Shown here: one piece after another, positions 52,632 through 60,420 of the stretch
How positions within the stretch are numbered: the stretch's first letter is position 1
Layout: every line of letters begins with the position of its first letter
Source: Holophagales bacterium
GTDB taxonomy: Bacteria > Acidobacteriota > Thermoanaerobaculia > UBA5066
Direction: 5' to 3'
NCBI GenBank assembly: GCA_016719485.1
Contig: JADJZB010000031.1
Coordinates: 157,805-221,804 of the forward strand
DNA length: 64,000 nt
Program-made: the position numbers and the translations under genes
Notes under the pieces: generated by a model
Database searches by the model: none
What the model was told of the DNA's origin: nothing
The model's input: the letters and a program-made list of their open reading frames with translations, nothing else

Positions 52632-53147
52632 GTGAGAAGACCCGGAAGGTTCTTCGAGGCCCTTTCGCCGTCCCTTTTCCTGCTGACGGCCGCCGGCTGC
52701 GCCCGCGCGGGCGGCGCCGCGGGCCCTCCTACGAACCCTGCGGAGAGTGGCGCCCGAGCGGAAAGGAAAGGCCGACCAGCCATGCTCGTCGTACGAAATC
52801 AGAAAGCCGTTGAAGTCGCTCCCGGGACGGTGATCGACCTCGTCGTCACGCGACCGGTCGCGGTTCCGCGCGAGCACCAGTTCGAGTGGCCTGCCTCTCC
52901 GGCGATCCACGGCGACGCCGTTCGTTTTCTCCGGCTGCAGATCGAGAAGCCGCCCCCCGATGTCGACGGCGGGGTGACGACCCATCACTACGAGCTCGAA
53001 GCGTCGAAGCCCGGAACGGCTCGAGTCACGTTGACGCCCACGTCGGCGAGCCCGGAGTCCGCGCACCCGCCCGTGAGCCTCGATGTCACGGTCGGCGCCG
53101 CACGCGCGAACGCATCCCCAACCCCTTCCACACCCTCACGGACCTGA
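52632..53147 (+). CDS. Secreted or lipid-anchored protein, possibly I42-inhibitor-like
   Basis: 171 residues from a GTG (VRRPGRFFEALSPSLFLLTAAGC), a signal peptide that ends in a near-lipobox TAAGC. The mature domain is beta-rich (LVVRNQKAVEVAPGTVIDLVVTRPVAVPREHQFEWPASPAIHGDAVRFLRLQIEKPPPDVDGG, then THHYELEASKPGTARVTLTPTS), recalling chagasin-like cysteine-protease inhibitor folds, though the NPTTGY loop is not seen. The similarity is loose. Divergent from hypB, convergent with the threonine-synthase-like gene. Confidence 0.45.
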   Translation: MRRPGRFFEALSPSLFLLTAAGCARAGGAAGPPTNPAESGARAERKGRPAMLVVRNQKAVEVAPGTVIDLVVTRPVAVPREHQFEWPASPAIHGDAVRFLRLQIEKPPPDVDGGVTTHHYELEASKPGTARVTLTPTSASPESAHPPVSLDVTVGAARANASPTPSTPSRT

Positions 53148-53153
53148 CCGGCC

Positions 53154-53179
53154 ACCTCGTCTCGCGCTCGAGACGAGGT
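53154..53179. terminator. Bidirectional terminator-like hairpin
   Basis: Perfect 10-bp inverted repeat ACCTCGTCTC / GAGACGAGGT with a six-base loop GCGCTC in the convergent gap between the lipoprotein and the threonine-synthase-like gene. No long T-run on either side, as is common in very GC-rich genomes. Confidence 0.5.
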
Positions 53180-53200
53180 ACGAGGCCCTGACCGGCCTCG

Positions 53201-54442
53201 TCACCCGGCGAGGAGAGCCTCCACCGCCTCGAGCGTCGGGGCCACCGGCACCGGCACGGTCACTCGGCGCGCCGCCGAGGGAACGTCCTCAGTCCCGTCC
53301 CCGTGACGAGGAGGACGACGCGCTCGACCGGGAAACGAGCCCTCGGCGACCGCGATCTCGAGCCCGGCGAGTGCGATCGCCGCCGCGGGCTCGGCGAAGA
53401 CAGCCGTCGCGATCGCGAGGCGCGGGATCGCGTCGAGGATGGCCTCCTCGGAGACGAGGATGCCGCTGCCGCCCGAGGCGCGGATGTCCTTCAGCGCCAT
53501 CACCGCGTTGCGGGGGGCCGACACCGTGAGGCTGTCGGCGACGCTCCCCGCGTCCGGCTCGGGCGTGATCTCCGCCGCGCCCGAGCGGAGGGCACGCGCG
53601 ATGGCTCCCGACCGCTCCGGCTGGACGGCGACGAGGCGGGGCACGCGCGGCAGGAGACCGCAGCGGACGAGATCGGCGAAACCCTTCGCGATCCCCGCGA
53701 TGATCACGCCGTCCCCCGTCGGGACGACGACGGCGTCCGGCGCCTCGGGCGCGAGGTCCCGCGCGATCTCGAGCGCGGCCGTCTTCTTCCCCTCGACCGT
53801 GAAGGGGTTGAGAGCGGTATTCCGGTTGTACCAGCCGAAGCGCGCACAGGCCGCGAGCGAAAGCTCGAAAGCCTGGTCGTACGTCCCAGCGACCGGGACG
53901 AGCGTCGCCCCGTAGCTCGCCATCTGGACCAGCTTGGCCGGAGGAGCCGAGGCCGGGACGAAGACGACCGTCTTGATCCCCGCGGCCGCGCCAGCTGCCG
54001 AGAGCGCCGTCGCGGCGTTTCCGGTCGAGGCCGCGGCGACCGTCTCGTACCCGTACTCGATCGCCTTGGCGACGACCAGGTGCGAGGCACGGTCTTTCGT
54101 GGAGCCCGAGGGGTTCCGGGTGTCGTCCTTCAGCCAAAGGCGCGGCATGCCGAGCGCCTCTCGCAGGCGCGGCACCGGAAGGAGCGGCGTTCCTCCGGCG
54201 GCGAAGGAGAAGAACGAGGAGGGCCCCCGTACCGGGAGAAAGGGCGAGAGGCCAACCGGCGAAGCGAGCGGGGCGTCCGGCCAGCGGCGCGGGAGCTCCC
54301 TCTCCGCCAGCTCGACCCTGAGGACGCCCCGAGTGAACCCTCCCGGCGCCTGGAGACGGGCGCAGGAGGTACAGACGTAGAGGGCGCGATCCTCGGGGTA
54401 CCGGGTGCCGCATTCGTTGCAGAGGAATGTGAAGTCGGTCAC
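53201..54442 (-). CDS. Threonine-synthase-like PLP enzyme with zinc ribbon
   Basis: About 413 residues from a GTG at 54442. Zinc-ribbon Cys at 8, 11, 24 and 27 (FLCNECG...YVCTSC), then the type II PLP domain: WLKDDTRNPSGSTKDRASHLVV with the PLP-binding Lys, AAASTGNAATALSAAGA, and PTGDGVIIAGIAKGF. Near the end (about 53290-53345) two opposite one-base shifts cancel: the sequence reads FPGRARRPPRHGDG where the neighbouring frame gives FPVERVVLLVTGTG, after which GTEDVPSAARRVTVP... resumes. It would convert O-phosphohomoserine to threonine; homologues of this length also include dehydratases and cysteate synthases, so the substrate is not certain. Confidence 0.8.
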   Translation of the reverse strand: MTDFTFLCNECGTRYPEDRALYVCTSCARLQAPGGFTRGVLRVELAERELPRRWPDAPLASPVGLSPFLPVRGPSSFFSFAAGGTPLLPVPRLREALGMPRLWLKDDTRNPSGSTKDRASHLVVAKAIEYGYETVAAASTGNAATALSAAGAAAGIKTVVFVPASAPPAKLVQMASYGATLVPVAGTYDQAFELSLAACARFGWYNRNTALNPFTVEGKKTAALEIARDLAPEAPDAVVVPTGDGVIIAGIAKGFADLVRCGLLPRVPRLVAVQPERSGAIARALRSGAAEITPEPDAGSVADSLTVSAPRNAVMALKDIRASGGSGILVSEEAILDAIPRLAIATAVFAEPAAAIALAGLEIAVAEGSFPGRARRPPRHGDGTEDVPSAARRVTVPVPVAPTLEAVEALLAG

Positions 54443-54493
54443 GGCCGGGCATCGTAGCGCGATCCGAACGGAAAGAAGCCGCGAAGCGCGGCG

Positions 54494-54499
54494 TAAAAT
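54494..54499 (+). promoter_or_regulatory. Candidate -10 of the LCCL-protein gene
   Basis: TAAAAT is the only AT-rich hexamer in the 113-base divergent gap, 57 bases before the ATG at 54556. The -35 is not clear, so this remains weak. Confidence 0.3.
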
Positions 54500-54555
54500 T
54501 GCTCTTTGGCGGAACGTCCGCCCCTTTTGCACGTCGCCGTCCCGTGGAGGCCGTG

Positions 54556-56637
54556 ATGGGTCGAATCGTCCAGTCCGTCGCGATGTCGTACGTCCGCGGC
54601 TGCCTCGTCAGCGGCCTCGCCGCGATCTACGTCTTCGCGATCTTCATCGGGTCCTTCCTGCTCCCGCTCGGGAGGATGCATCGCACGCCGGGCTCCGATC
54701 CGAAGGAGATCTTTCTGCCGATCGGGATCGGGGCCTTCTTCCTGATGGTCCTGCCGGCGATCCTCGCGTACTTCGCCACGCGCTCGCGCAACGCGACGTT
54801 CGACAGGTTGTTCGGCTCCCTCGGCCTTGCCGCCTTCCCGTACGCGGTCCAGTACCGCCGGTACGAAGGGGCGTACGGAGGACGCCGCCTCCAGGGCTTC
54901 TTCTCGCGCGGCCCGCGCCTCGCCCTCGAGGCCGACCTGGCCGTCTGGACGAGGTTCGGCATAACGGCGGGCTCGGGCGACACGAAGCTCCTCGCGGCGC
55001 TGGCGGGCGAGAAGCCGATCCGGTTCGCCGTCGCCGCTTTCGACGGGCTCGACGTCTTTGGCGAGGAGGAGGCGTGGGTGCGCCGCGTCCTTGCCGAACC
55101 CGGCGTCCCGGCGCTCCTCGGAAGGCTCCTGAGGTTCAAGGGGCCGTTCGCCCGCAGGCAGCTCGTCCTGCGACCCGGGGCGCTCAACGTCACGTTCCAC
55201 CTCTCGACGGCCTTCATGAACTGGATCCCCTCGCAGGCGCAGGTGAAGGACTGGGCCGACGCGCTCGTCGCGATTGCCGAGGTCGCCGAGCGCGTGCCTC
55301 CGCCGGAGAAGCCCGTTGCCCCGACCCGCCTCGAGCAGCAGGTCGACTCGGTGCGGCGCATGGGCTTCGCCGTCAATCCCGGCGCCCTCGCCCTCGGCAC
55401 GATGCTCGTCACGTCCCTCGTGATTGCCGCGATCGCGGGGGTCATCGTCGTCGCGCAGAAGTCGTGCCGGCCGAGCCGGGGTCCCGGGAGCGTCGCCGAG
55501 GTGCGCGAGGTGCTCCACCACGTCGACGTCACCGCGCAGAACCTCCAGGTCGCCGAGCTGCCGGCCGCGAGCACACTCGACCTGTTTGGCTTCACGGGGT
55601 ACCTCGGCTCGGTCGAGTCCGAGGACGACACGAGCCTTCGCGCCGTCGCGAAGGTCCCGAAGGGGGCGCGGATCGTCGTCGCCAAGAGCCCGGGCACGGG
55701 GGCGGCGCGCGAGGTCGAGTGGCTCTTCGACCCGCCGCTCTCCGCGAAGACGTCCGTGGTCGAGCAGCAGCTCGGGAAGCTCGAGCTCTCCCCGGCCTCC
55801 GGCGAGCCGAAGGCCGTCCTCGGGCTCGCGACGCCGAGGAAGGCCGACGGGGCGCGGTGGCCGGTCCGGGTTCGGGTCCAGTTCGAGGGAAAGGCCGGCG
55901 GACCGATCAGCCGGATCGCAGCGTACCGCGACGGGCCGGTTGCGCCGTCGGCGCCGACCTCCTCCGGGATGCTCCCGGTGTGCCCTTCCTCTTTCGAGAA
56001 GGCCGGCGAGATGGCGGTCGGAGAGTCGCGGTCCTGCGTCTGCACCGACATGACCGGCCTCAACATCTTCGGGTCGGGGCGCTACTCGCCGTCGTCGGAC
56101 CTCTGCGTGGCGGCCCGACACGCCGGCGTCCTCAGCCGCCCGGGCGACGTCGTGACCTTCTGGCGTCAGCCCGACTGCCCACGCCTCTGGGGCTCCGCGG
56201 CGAACGACGTCGTCTCGAAGAACGGGGCCTCGCCGACGGCGACCTTCTCTTTCACGGCCGAGCCGCCCCCGTGCCCGCCGCCACCGAGCGCGACCGCGGA
56301 CCTCAAGCCCTGCCCGACGCTCTTCAGCAAGGAGCTCGAGGCGATGCCCGAGGGGTCCACATTCGACTGCACCTGTGAGTACACCCGGTACCGGGAGGGG
56401 TCGCTCTGGGGTACGCGCGTCTACTACATCGGCTCGAGCGTCTGCGACGCGGCCCAGCACGCGGGGATGGTCGACCGGAAGGGGAGCACGGTCACCGTCT
56501 TCCTCGGCGGCCCGTGCGACCGGTTCTGGGGCTCGAAGTCGTTCGGGATGCAGTCCGAGAGCCGGCGGAAGCCGGGCCGGAGCATGGCGTTCCAGCAGCC
56601 CTATCCTGCCTGCCCGGGCCCGACCGACCCATGGTAA
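54556..56637 (+). CDS. Membrane protein with two C-terminal LCCL-like domains
   Basis: 693 residues; GTGGAGG precedes the ATG at 54556. Two helices at the N-terminus (VSGLAAIYVFAIFIGSFLLPLG and FLPIGIGAFFLMVLPAILAYF), an intracellular domain (about 80-275) and a third helix (LALGTMLVTSLVIAAIAGVIVVA). An outer part follows, ending in two similar Cys-rich domains: one near residues 475-575 (CPSSFEKAG..CVCTD..GSGRYSPSSDLCVAARHAGV..WGS) and one near 595-690 (CPTLFSKEL..CTCEY..WGTRVYYIGSSVCDAAQHAGM..FWGS). The SS.C.AA.HAG core and spacing match the LCCL domain, known mainly from eukaryotic secreted proteins. Function unknown; probably ligand binding outside. Confidence 0.6.
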   Translation: MGRIVQSVAMSYVRGCLVSGLAAIYVFAIFIGSFLLPLGRMHRTPGSDPKEIFLPIGIGAFFLMVLPAILAYFATRSRNATFDRLFGSLGLAAFPYAVQYRRYEGAYGGRRLQGFFSRGPRLALEADLAVWTRFGITAGSGDTKLLAALAGEKPIRFAVAAFDGLDVFGEEEAWVRRVLAEPGVPALLGRLLRFKGPFARRQLVLRPGALNVTFHLSTAFMNWIPSQAQVKDWADALVAIAEVAERVPPPEKPVAPTRLEQQVDSVRRMGFAVNPGALALGTMLVTSLVIAAIAGVIVVAQKSCRPSRGPGSVAEVREVLHHVDVTAQNLQVAELPAASTLDLFGFTGYLGSVESEDDTSLRAVAKVPKGARIVVAKSPGTGAAREVEWLFDPPLSAKTSVVEQQLGKLELSPASGEPKAVLGLATPRKADGARWPVRVRVQFEGKAGGPISRIAAYRDGPVAPSAPTSSGMLPVCPSSFEKAGEMAVGESRSCVCTDMTGLNIFGSGRYSPSSDLCVAARHAGVLSRPGDVVTFWRQPDCPRLWGSAANDVVSKNGASPTATFSFTAEPPPCPPPPSATADLKPCPTLFSKELEAMPEGSTFDCTCEYTRYREGSLWGTRVYYIGSSVCDAAQHAGMVDRKGSTVTVFLGGPCDRFWGSKSFGMQSESRRKPGRSMAFQQPYPACPGPTDPW

Positions 56638-56661
56638 CGGCTCGAGCGGGCGGGCGGGCCC

Positions 56662-57119
56662 TCAGCGAGGCGCGGAGGTCTTCTTCGGCCGCAGGACGAG
56701 CGCCGCGACGACGGCCGGCAGCGCCATGAGCCACTGGACCCCGGGGACCCCGACCGACACGACGAGGAGGACGAAGTCCTTCCGGAGCGCCGCGTCGACG
56801 TCGATGAGCGCCCCGAAGAGGACGGCCACGAGGGCGAGGGCGGCGACGACGGCCGCGCCGGCCTTCGTCTTCGAGAGGCGGGCCGCGAGAGGAACGGCGC
56901 GAACGGGCTCGCCATGAAGAGAGATGCGAGCAGGAGGACCCAGGCGCCCTGCAGGTCCTCGCCCTTCCAGGCGCCGAAGCCGGGGAAGGAGAGGAAGGAG
57001 ACCGGCCCCGTGAGCGCGCCCACGATCGCAATCACGGTGGCGACGGTACGCACCGGGTTGCGCCCCGCCGGCGATGCGGCGCCCTCCCTTCGGGCCTCCC
57101 CGGCCGCGGCCGGGTTCAT
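56662..57119 (-). CDS. Small membrane protein (frameshifted)
   Basis: ATG at 57119. First part MNPAAAGEARREGAASPAGRNPVRTVATVIAIVGALTGPVSFLSF and GEDLQGAWVLLLASLFMASPFA, then a shift near 56900. The other frame continues VPLAARLSKTKAGAAVVAALALVAVLFGALIDV, FVLLVVSVGVPGVQWLMALPAVVAALVLRPKK to TGA. Corrected: about 152 residues with four helices. No family was recognised. Confidence 0.5.
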
Positions 57120-57260
57120 CTCCGCCCTCCCGCCGCCTCGGCGCGCGGGAGGAGCAACGGGACGAGCAGGGCGGCGGGGATCGCTCTCCTCAAGGCGGAC
57201 CTCCTTGGCCTGGGGGCGACGCTCTTGCTACGTTACACCGCACGCCGTCCCGGTGGGGCG

Positions 57261-57283
57261 ATCGGGACCCGGCCCGTCCCGAT
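57261..57283. repeat. Inverted repeat in a divergent gap
   Basis: ATCGGGAC and GTCCCGAT (perfect 8-bp arms, 7-base spacer CCGGCCC) lie in the 296-base gap between two divergent small genes. It could be an operator or an mRNA hairpin. Apart from it, nothing else distinctive was seen in the gap. Confidence 0.3.
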
Positions 57284-57415
57284 TCCCGAGTTCGCCAATC
57301 CCCGACGTCGGGAGGTATCCTGTTCGATGCGGATCCGGCCGTGCGGAGCGGGGCGCGGTGACACGGTCTCGCGGGGCGGCGTCGGCAATTGTGCCCCGGC
57401 CGGGAAGGAGGGAAC

Positions 57416-57889
57416 GTGGAAGACGACTCCGCCGGCGGGCCCCTCGTCGGTCTCGCAATCGCTGCCGTGATCGGCGTCGTCGTCTGGGCGGCGATCCGGG
57501 GCCAGGGGAAGGATTGGGAGGTCGCCACCGAGATCGACCGGGGCGTGATGACCGACTACTGCCGCCTCGTCGGCGAGGGCCTCTACGCGGAGGCGTGGGA
57601 GAAATGCCTTTCCGCGAGCTACCGGGACGAGGTGCCGCGTGAGAAGTTCGCAGCGGCGCACGAGAAGCGGCGGAGGTGGGCGCGCTCGGCGGCTGCCGGC
57701 TCCTTCGCGCCGACCCTCACCCGCAACCTCTTTTCGAAGACTCGCGAGCTCCATCTCCTCTACGAGCTCACTTATCCCGGGCGAACGGAGAGGGAGTACG
57801 CGAAGGCGAGCGATGCAGATGGCAGTTGGCGAATCGAAGGGACCTACCACCTCAACGCCGGCGAGACCTACGACTTCCTGCTCTGGTGA
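57416..57889 (+). CDS. Membrane-anchored protein with NTF2-like domain (unknown function)
   Basis: 157 residues from a GTG at 57416, after GGGAAGGAGG. One helix (VGLAIAAVIGVVVWAAIRG) then a soluble domain (WEVATEIDRGVMTDYCRLVGEGLYAEAWEKCLSASYRDEVPREKFAAAHEKRRRWG-like ... LLYELTYPGRTEREYAKASDADGSWRIEGTYHL) that has the look of a cystatin/NTF2-like fold. The three genes downstream follow closely in the same direction and may form an operon of small exported proteins. Function unknown. Confidence 0.55.
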   Translation: MEDDSAGGPLVGLAIAAVIGVVVWAAIRGQGKDWEVATEIDRGVMTDYCRLVGEGLYAEAWEKCLSASYRDEVPREKFAAAHEKRRRWARSAAAGSFAPTLTRNLFSKTRELHLLYELTYPGRTEREYAKASDADGSWRIEGTYHLNAGETYDFLLW

Positions 57890-57911
57890 GGCCAGACAGA
57901 AGGAGGCATCG

Positions 57912-58505
57912 ATGAAGCCCCCGTGGGCCCTGCTCCTCCTCGCCCTGCTCGCCTGCAGCTCTGCAGGAGCCCAGACGCCGGACGGCCGCGGCTTCGACCC
58001 GACCGGCGTCTGGTACGGCCAGCACGGCCCGCTCGCCTTGATGCGGGCCGGCGACACGCTCACCTTCTCCTACTCCGGCGTCTTCGGCGCGACCGCCCAC
58101 ATCTGCGACGGGATCGGCGTCGCGGGATTCGCCGGCGACGGGACGTGGGAGCACGCAGATGAACAGGGAACTGTCACCTTCACGACGAAGGGCGGAAAGG
58201 TGACCATGCAGACGACGAACGGATCGCCTCATTCTGCGGCGCCAACTGGCCCGGTGACATTCACGAAGGACGGATGGAAGCCCGCGTTCAATTGCACGGT
58301 CGTCGCCCCGAAGGCGCACTTCCTCACCGCGGCACCTTCGCCCGAGCAGCGGAAGGGGTACGTCGTGAAGGGGAACGTCGTAGAGGCCGTCGGCCTCGTG
58401 AACGAAGGGACGCCGGGATGGCTCCCTCGTGCGGTACGTCGGGAAGAAGAGACCACGGCCGGCCTCCTCGAGCGCGACGCGCTCGAGTGCCGGGAGGAGA
58501 AGTAG
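57912..58505 (+). CDS. Secreted protein, possibly with SH3-like C-terminus; local frame disturbance
   Basis: ATG at 57912 after AAGGAGG. Signal peptide MKPPWALLLLALLACSSAGAQ. N-terminal beta domain (FDPTGVWYGQHGPLALMRAGDTLTFSYSGVFGATAHICDGIGVAGFAGDGTWEH) and a C-terminal stretch HFLTAAPSPEQRKGYVVKGNVVEAVGLVNEG. Around 58416-58460 the neighbouring frame reads DGSLVRYVGKK, which fits an SH3-like motif better than the annotated PGWLPRAVRREE, after which TTAGLLERDALECREEK resumes; two cancelling indels are likely. Family not recognised. Confidence 0.5.
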   Translation: MKPPWALLLLALLACSSAGAQTPDGRGFDPTGVWYGQHGPLALMRAGDTLTFSYSGVFGATAHICDGIGVAGFAGDGTWEHADEQGTVTFTTKGGKVTMQTTNGSPHSAAPTGPVTFTKDGWKPAFNCTVVAPKAHFLTAAPSPEQRKGYVVKGNVVEAVGLVNEGTPGWLPRAVRREEETTAGLLERDALECREEK

Positions 58506-58507
58506 AC

Positions 58508-59046
58508 ATGAAGAAGGCGTTTGTCCCCCTCGTCCTCGGTCTCGCGCTCGCCCCCCTCCCGGGGTCCGCCGCGGACTGCCCGAAGGCGACCACCGTCGAG
58601 AAGCTGTCGAGGAACACGGCCTACAAGCCCGTGGCCCCCTTCGAGCTGAAGGCCCTGACGAAGGCGAAGGCGACGAAGAGCGCCTTCGGCCTCACTGTCT
58701 TCGTCACGAACGCCGAGTTCGACGCGAAGGCGGCGGCCGCGCGCCTCGACACGTCCCCCGTGAAGGGGAAGGGGCAGGTCTCCCTGGCGATCACGTTCGT
58801 GAACGCGTCGAAGCCGATCGTCGCGGGCGAGTACGCGGTCCGCGCGAACGTCTGGGACCCGATGAACGTCCGCGGGGACCTCGGCTTCGGAAAGGACGAC
58901 GGGACGCCCGTCGTCTACGGCCCGGGCTGAAGTCCGGCAGGGCGACGCTCGTCGAGGTGACCGACGCACGCGTCTGCGGGACCTTCGACGTCACCGGCCA
59001 GGACGGCCCGTTCAAGGGCTCGTTCGTCGCAACGGTGGTGAAGTGA
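58508..59046 (+). CDS. Secreted protein of unknown function (one frameshift)
   Basis: ATG at 58508, directly after the previous stop. Signal peptide MKKAFVPLVLGLALAPLPGSAA. Mature sequence is beta-rich (PFELKALTKAKATKSAFGLTVFVTNAEFDAKAAAARL, QVSLAITFVNASKPIVAGEYAVRANVWDPMNVRG). It stops at a TGA at 58928, but the next frame continues LKSGRATLVEVTDARVCGTFDVTGQDGPFKGSFVATVVK; one G lost near 58925 explains this, giving about 179 residues. Reading the TGA as selenocysteine was considered and rejected (no Cys-family context). Confidence 0.5.
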
Positions 59047-59084
59047 CATCGCGACCCGAGATCTACCCGACGGAGGGAAAGAAG

Positions 59085-59593
59085 ATGCCGAGTCGGATGG
59101 TGCCCTTCTCCTCTCGACCCTCGCCGTCCTCGCCGCCGCGGCCTGGCCGACCGTCGCCGCCACGCCCGCGGCGATCGAGCTCCACGGTCTGAAAGCCGCT
59201 CCCTGTCCCTTCTCCGCCCCGGAGAACGCCGGCCCAGGGCGCCCTTCTCGTCGTCCACCCTGCCGACGCGAAGGCCGGGGGGGAGAAGCTGAGCCTCACC
59301 GCGGTCGCTTTCCCGAAGGACTCTGGCATGGCCGACACGGAGCTCCTCGACTACGTGACGACGACTTTTCTCGCGACGTCGGACACCGGGAAGCCCGTAG
59401 AGCGGACGCTCCTCGGGAAGAAGGCCAAGGGCGGGCGCTCGAGAAGAAGATCCCGTCGCCTTCGATCGCCGAGGTCTACGTTGCGACGAAGAAGGCCGGC
59501 GACAAGGTCGTTCTCTCCTTCGTCTTCCCTGCCTCTTTCGCGATGGAGGCCGAGGCGGCGATCTCGGCGATCGCCGAGAGCCTGAGGGAGTAG
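59085..59593 (+). CDS. Secreted protein of unknown function (several frameshifts)
   Basis: ATG at 59085 after GGAGGG. Pieced across frames: MPSRMVPFLLSTLAVLAAAAWPTVAATPAAIELHGLKAAPCPF, PADAKAGGEKLSLTAVAFPKDSG, DTELLDYVTTTFLATSDTGKPVERTLLGKKAKG, then IPSPSIAEVYVATKKAGDKVVLSFVFPASFAMEAEAAISAIAESLRE and stop at 59591. At least three indels are needed (near 59100, 59235 and 59440). The corrected product is about 170 residues with a signal peptide. I do not recognise the family. Confidence 0.4.
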
Positions 59594-59717
59594 CACCGAC
59601 GATCCGTCCGGACTCGGCTTCTCCGGGGCCTTCTCGGATTCCACCAACTCACGAGACGGCCGGCCCCGAGGACGGCCCGATGCCACCCTCGGGGAGCGCC
59701 TTCTCTGCGCCGCGGCT

Positions 59718-60301
59718 CTACTTGTACAGGTTCTCGAGGAGCTTTCCGGCGAGCTTCTTGCCGAGCTCGACCTTGTCGTGCTTGTCGTACGTCTTCGGTT
59801 GCCAGTCGACGCGAACGACGTCCTGGCCCCTCAGGACGACGATGACGGTCGCCCCCGTGACGAAGTCGCACATGTAGGCCCTGTCGCCGATCCTGGGACG
59901 TCGACGACCGAGCCGGGAGCGGCGAAGCCATTCGTGCCTCGAACTCCTTCTCGCCTCCTCCGACGACGGCGTAAAGGTGATCTTGAGAAGTCCTTCCCGG
60001 CCACGGTGAAGCCGGCCGACGGTCTCCCCTCCTGGGCCTTGCTCCCGGCCTCCGGGAAGTAGGTCATCGTCTCGCCGGTGATGGCGCCGACGTCAGCGGC
60101 CGAGATGGCGTCCAGCATCGCCCAGCCCTTCGGGAGGCTGATCTGCTCTTCGCCGCGGGGCCGCGGCTTCTGCGGGCGCTCCCACGGCCGGGGCCGGTTC
60201 GCTTCCCCCGGCAGGCGCCCCTTCTTGCCACCACATCCCGTGAGGTTCATTGCGACGAACGCGGTCAGGGCCAGAGCCGAAGTCCGTTTCCAGAGACTCA
60301 T
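59718..60301 (-). CDS. Lipoprotein of unknown function (frameshifted)
   Basis: ATG at 60301 (MSLWKRTSALALTAFVAMNLTGCGG), a lipoprotein signal with lipobox LTGC. First frame to about 59985: KGWAMLDAISAADVGAITGETMTYFPEAGS and AGFTVAGKDF; the continuation in another frame is KITFTPSSEE, then GDRAYMCDFVTGATVIVVLRGQDVVRVDWQPKTYDKHDKVELGKKLAGKLLENLYK and TAG at 59718. Probably two or more indels near 59890-59985. Corrected length about 194. Function unknown; the two halves look like one domain binding a small ligand. Confidence 0.5.
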
Positions 60302-60420
60302 CGAACGTCCTCCTGTCTGTACGTTCGGTTGCAGGTGCTCCCTGCGACCACAGCGAATTTTGCCGCAATGCGGCAGCGAAGAGCCACCCCATTCAACTCT
60401 CAATCCCGTCTCTCAGCCGG

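Noticed and set aside
58926..58930. TGA in the secreted protein at 58508 as a second selenocysteine codon
   Set aside because: The following residues continue only after a +1 shift, no Cys-type family or GG-loop hairpin is present, and neighbours carry the same kind of indel.
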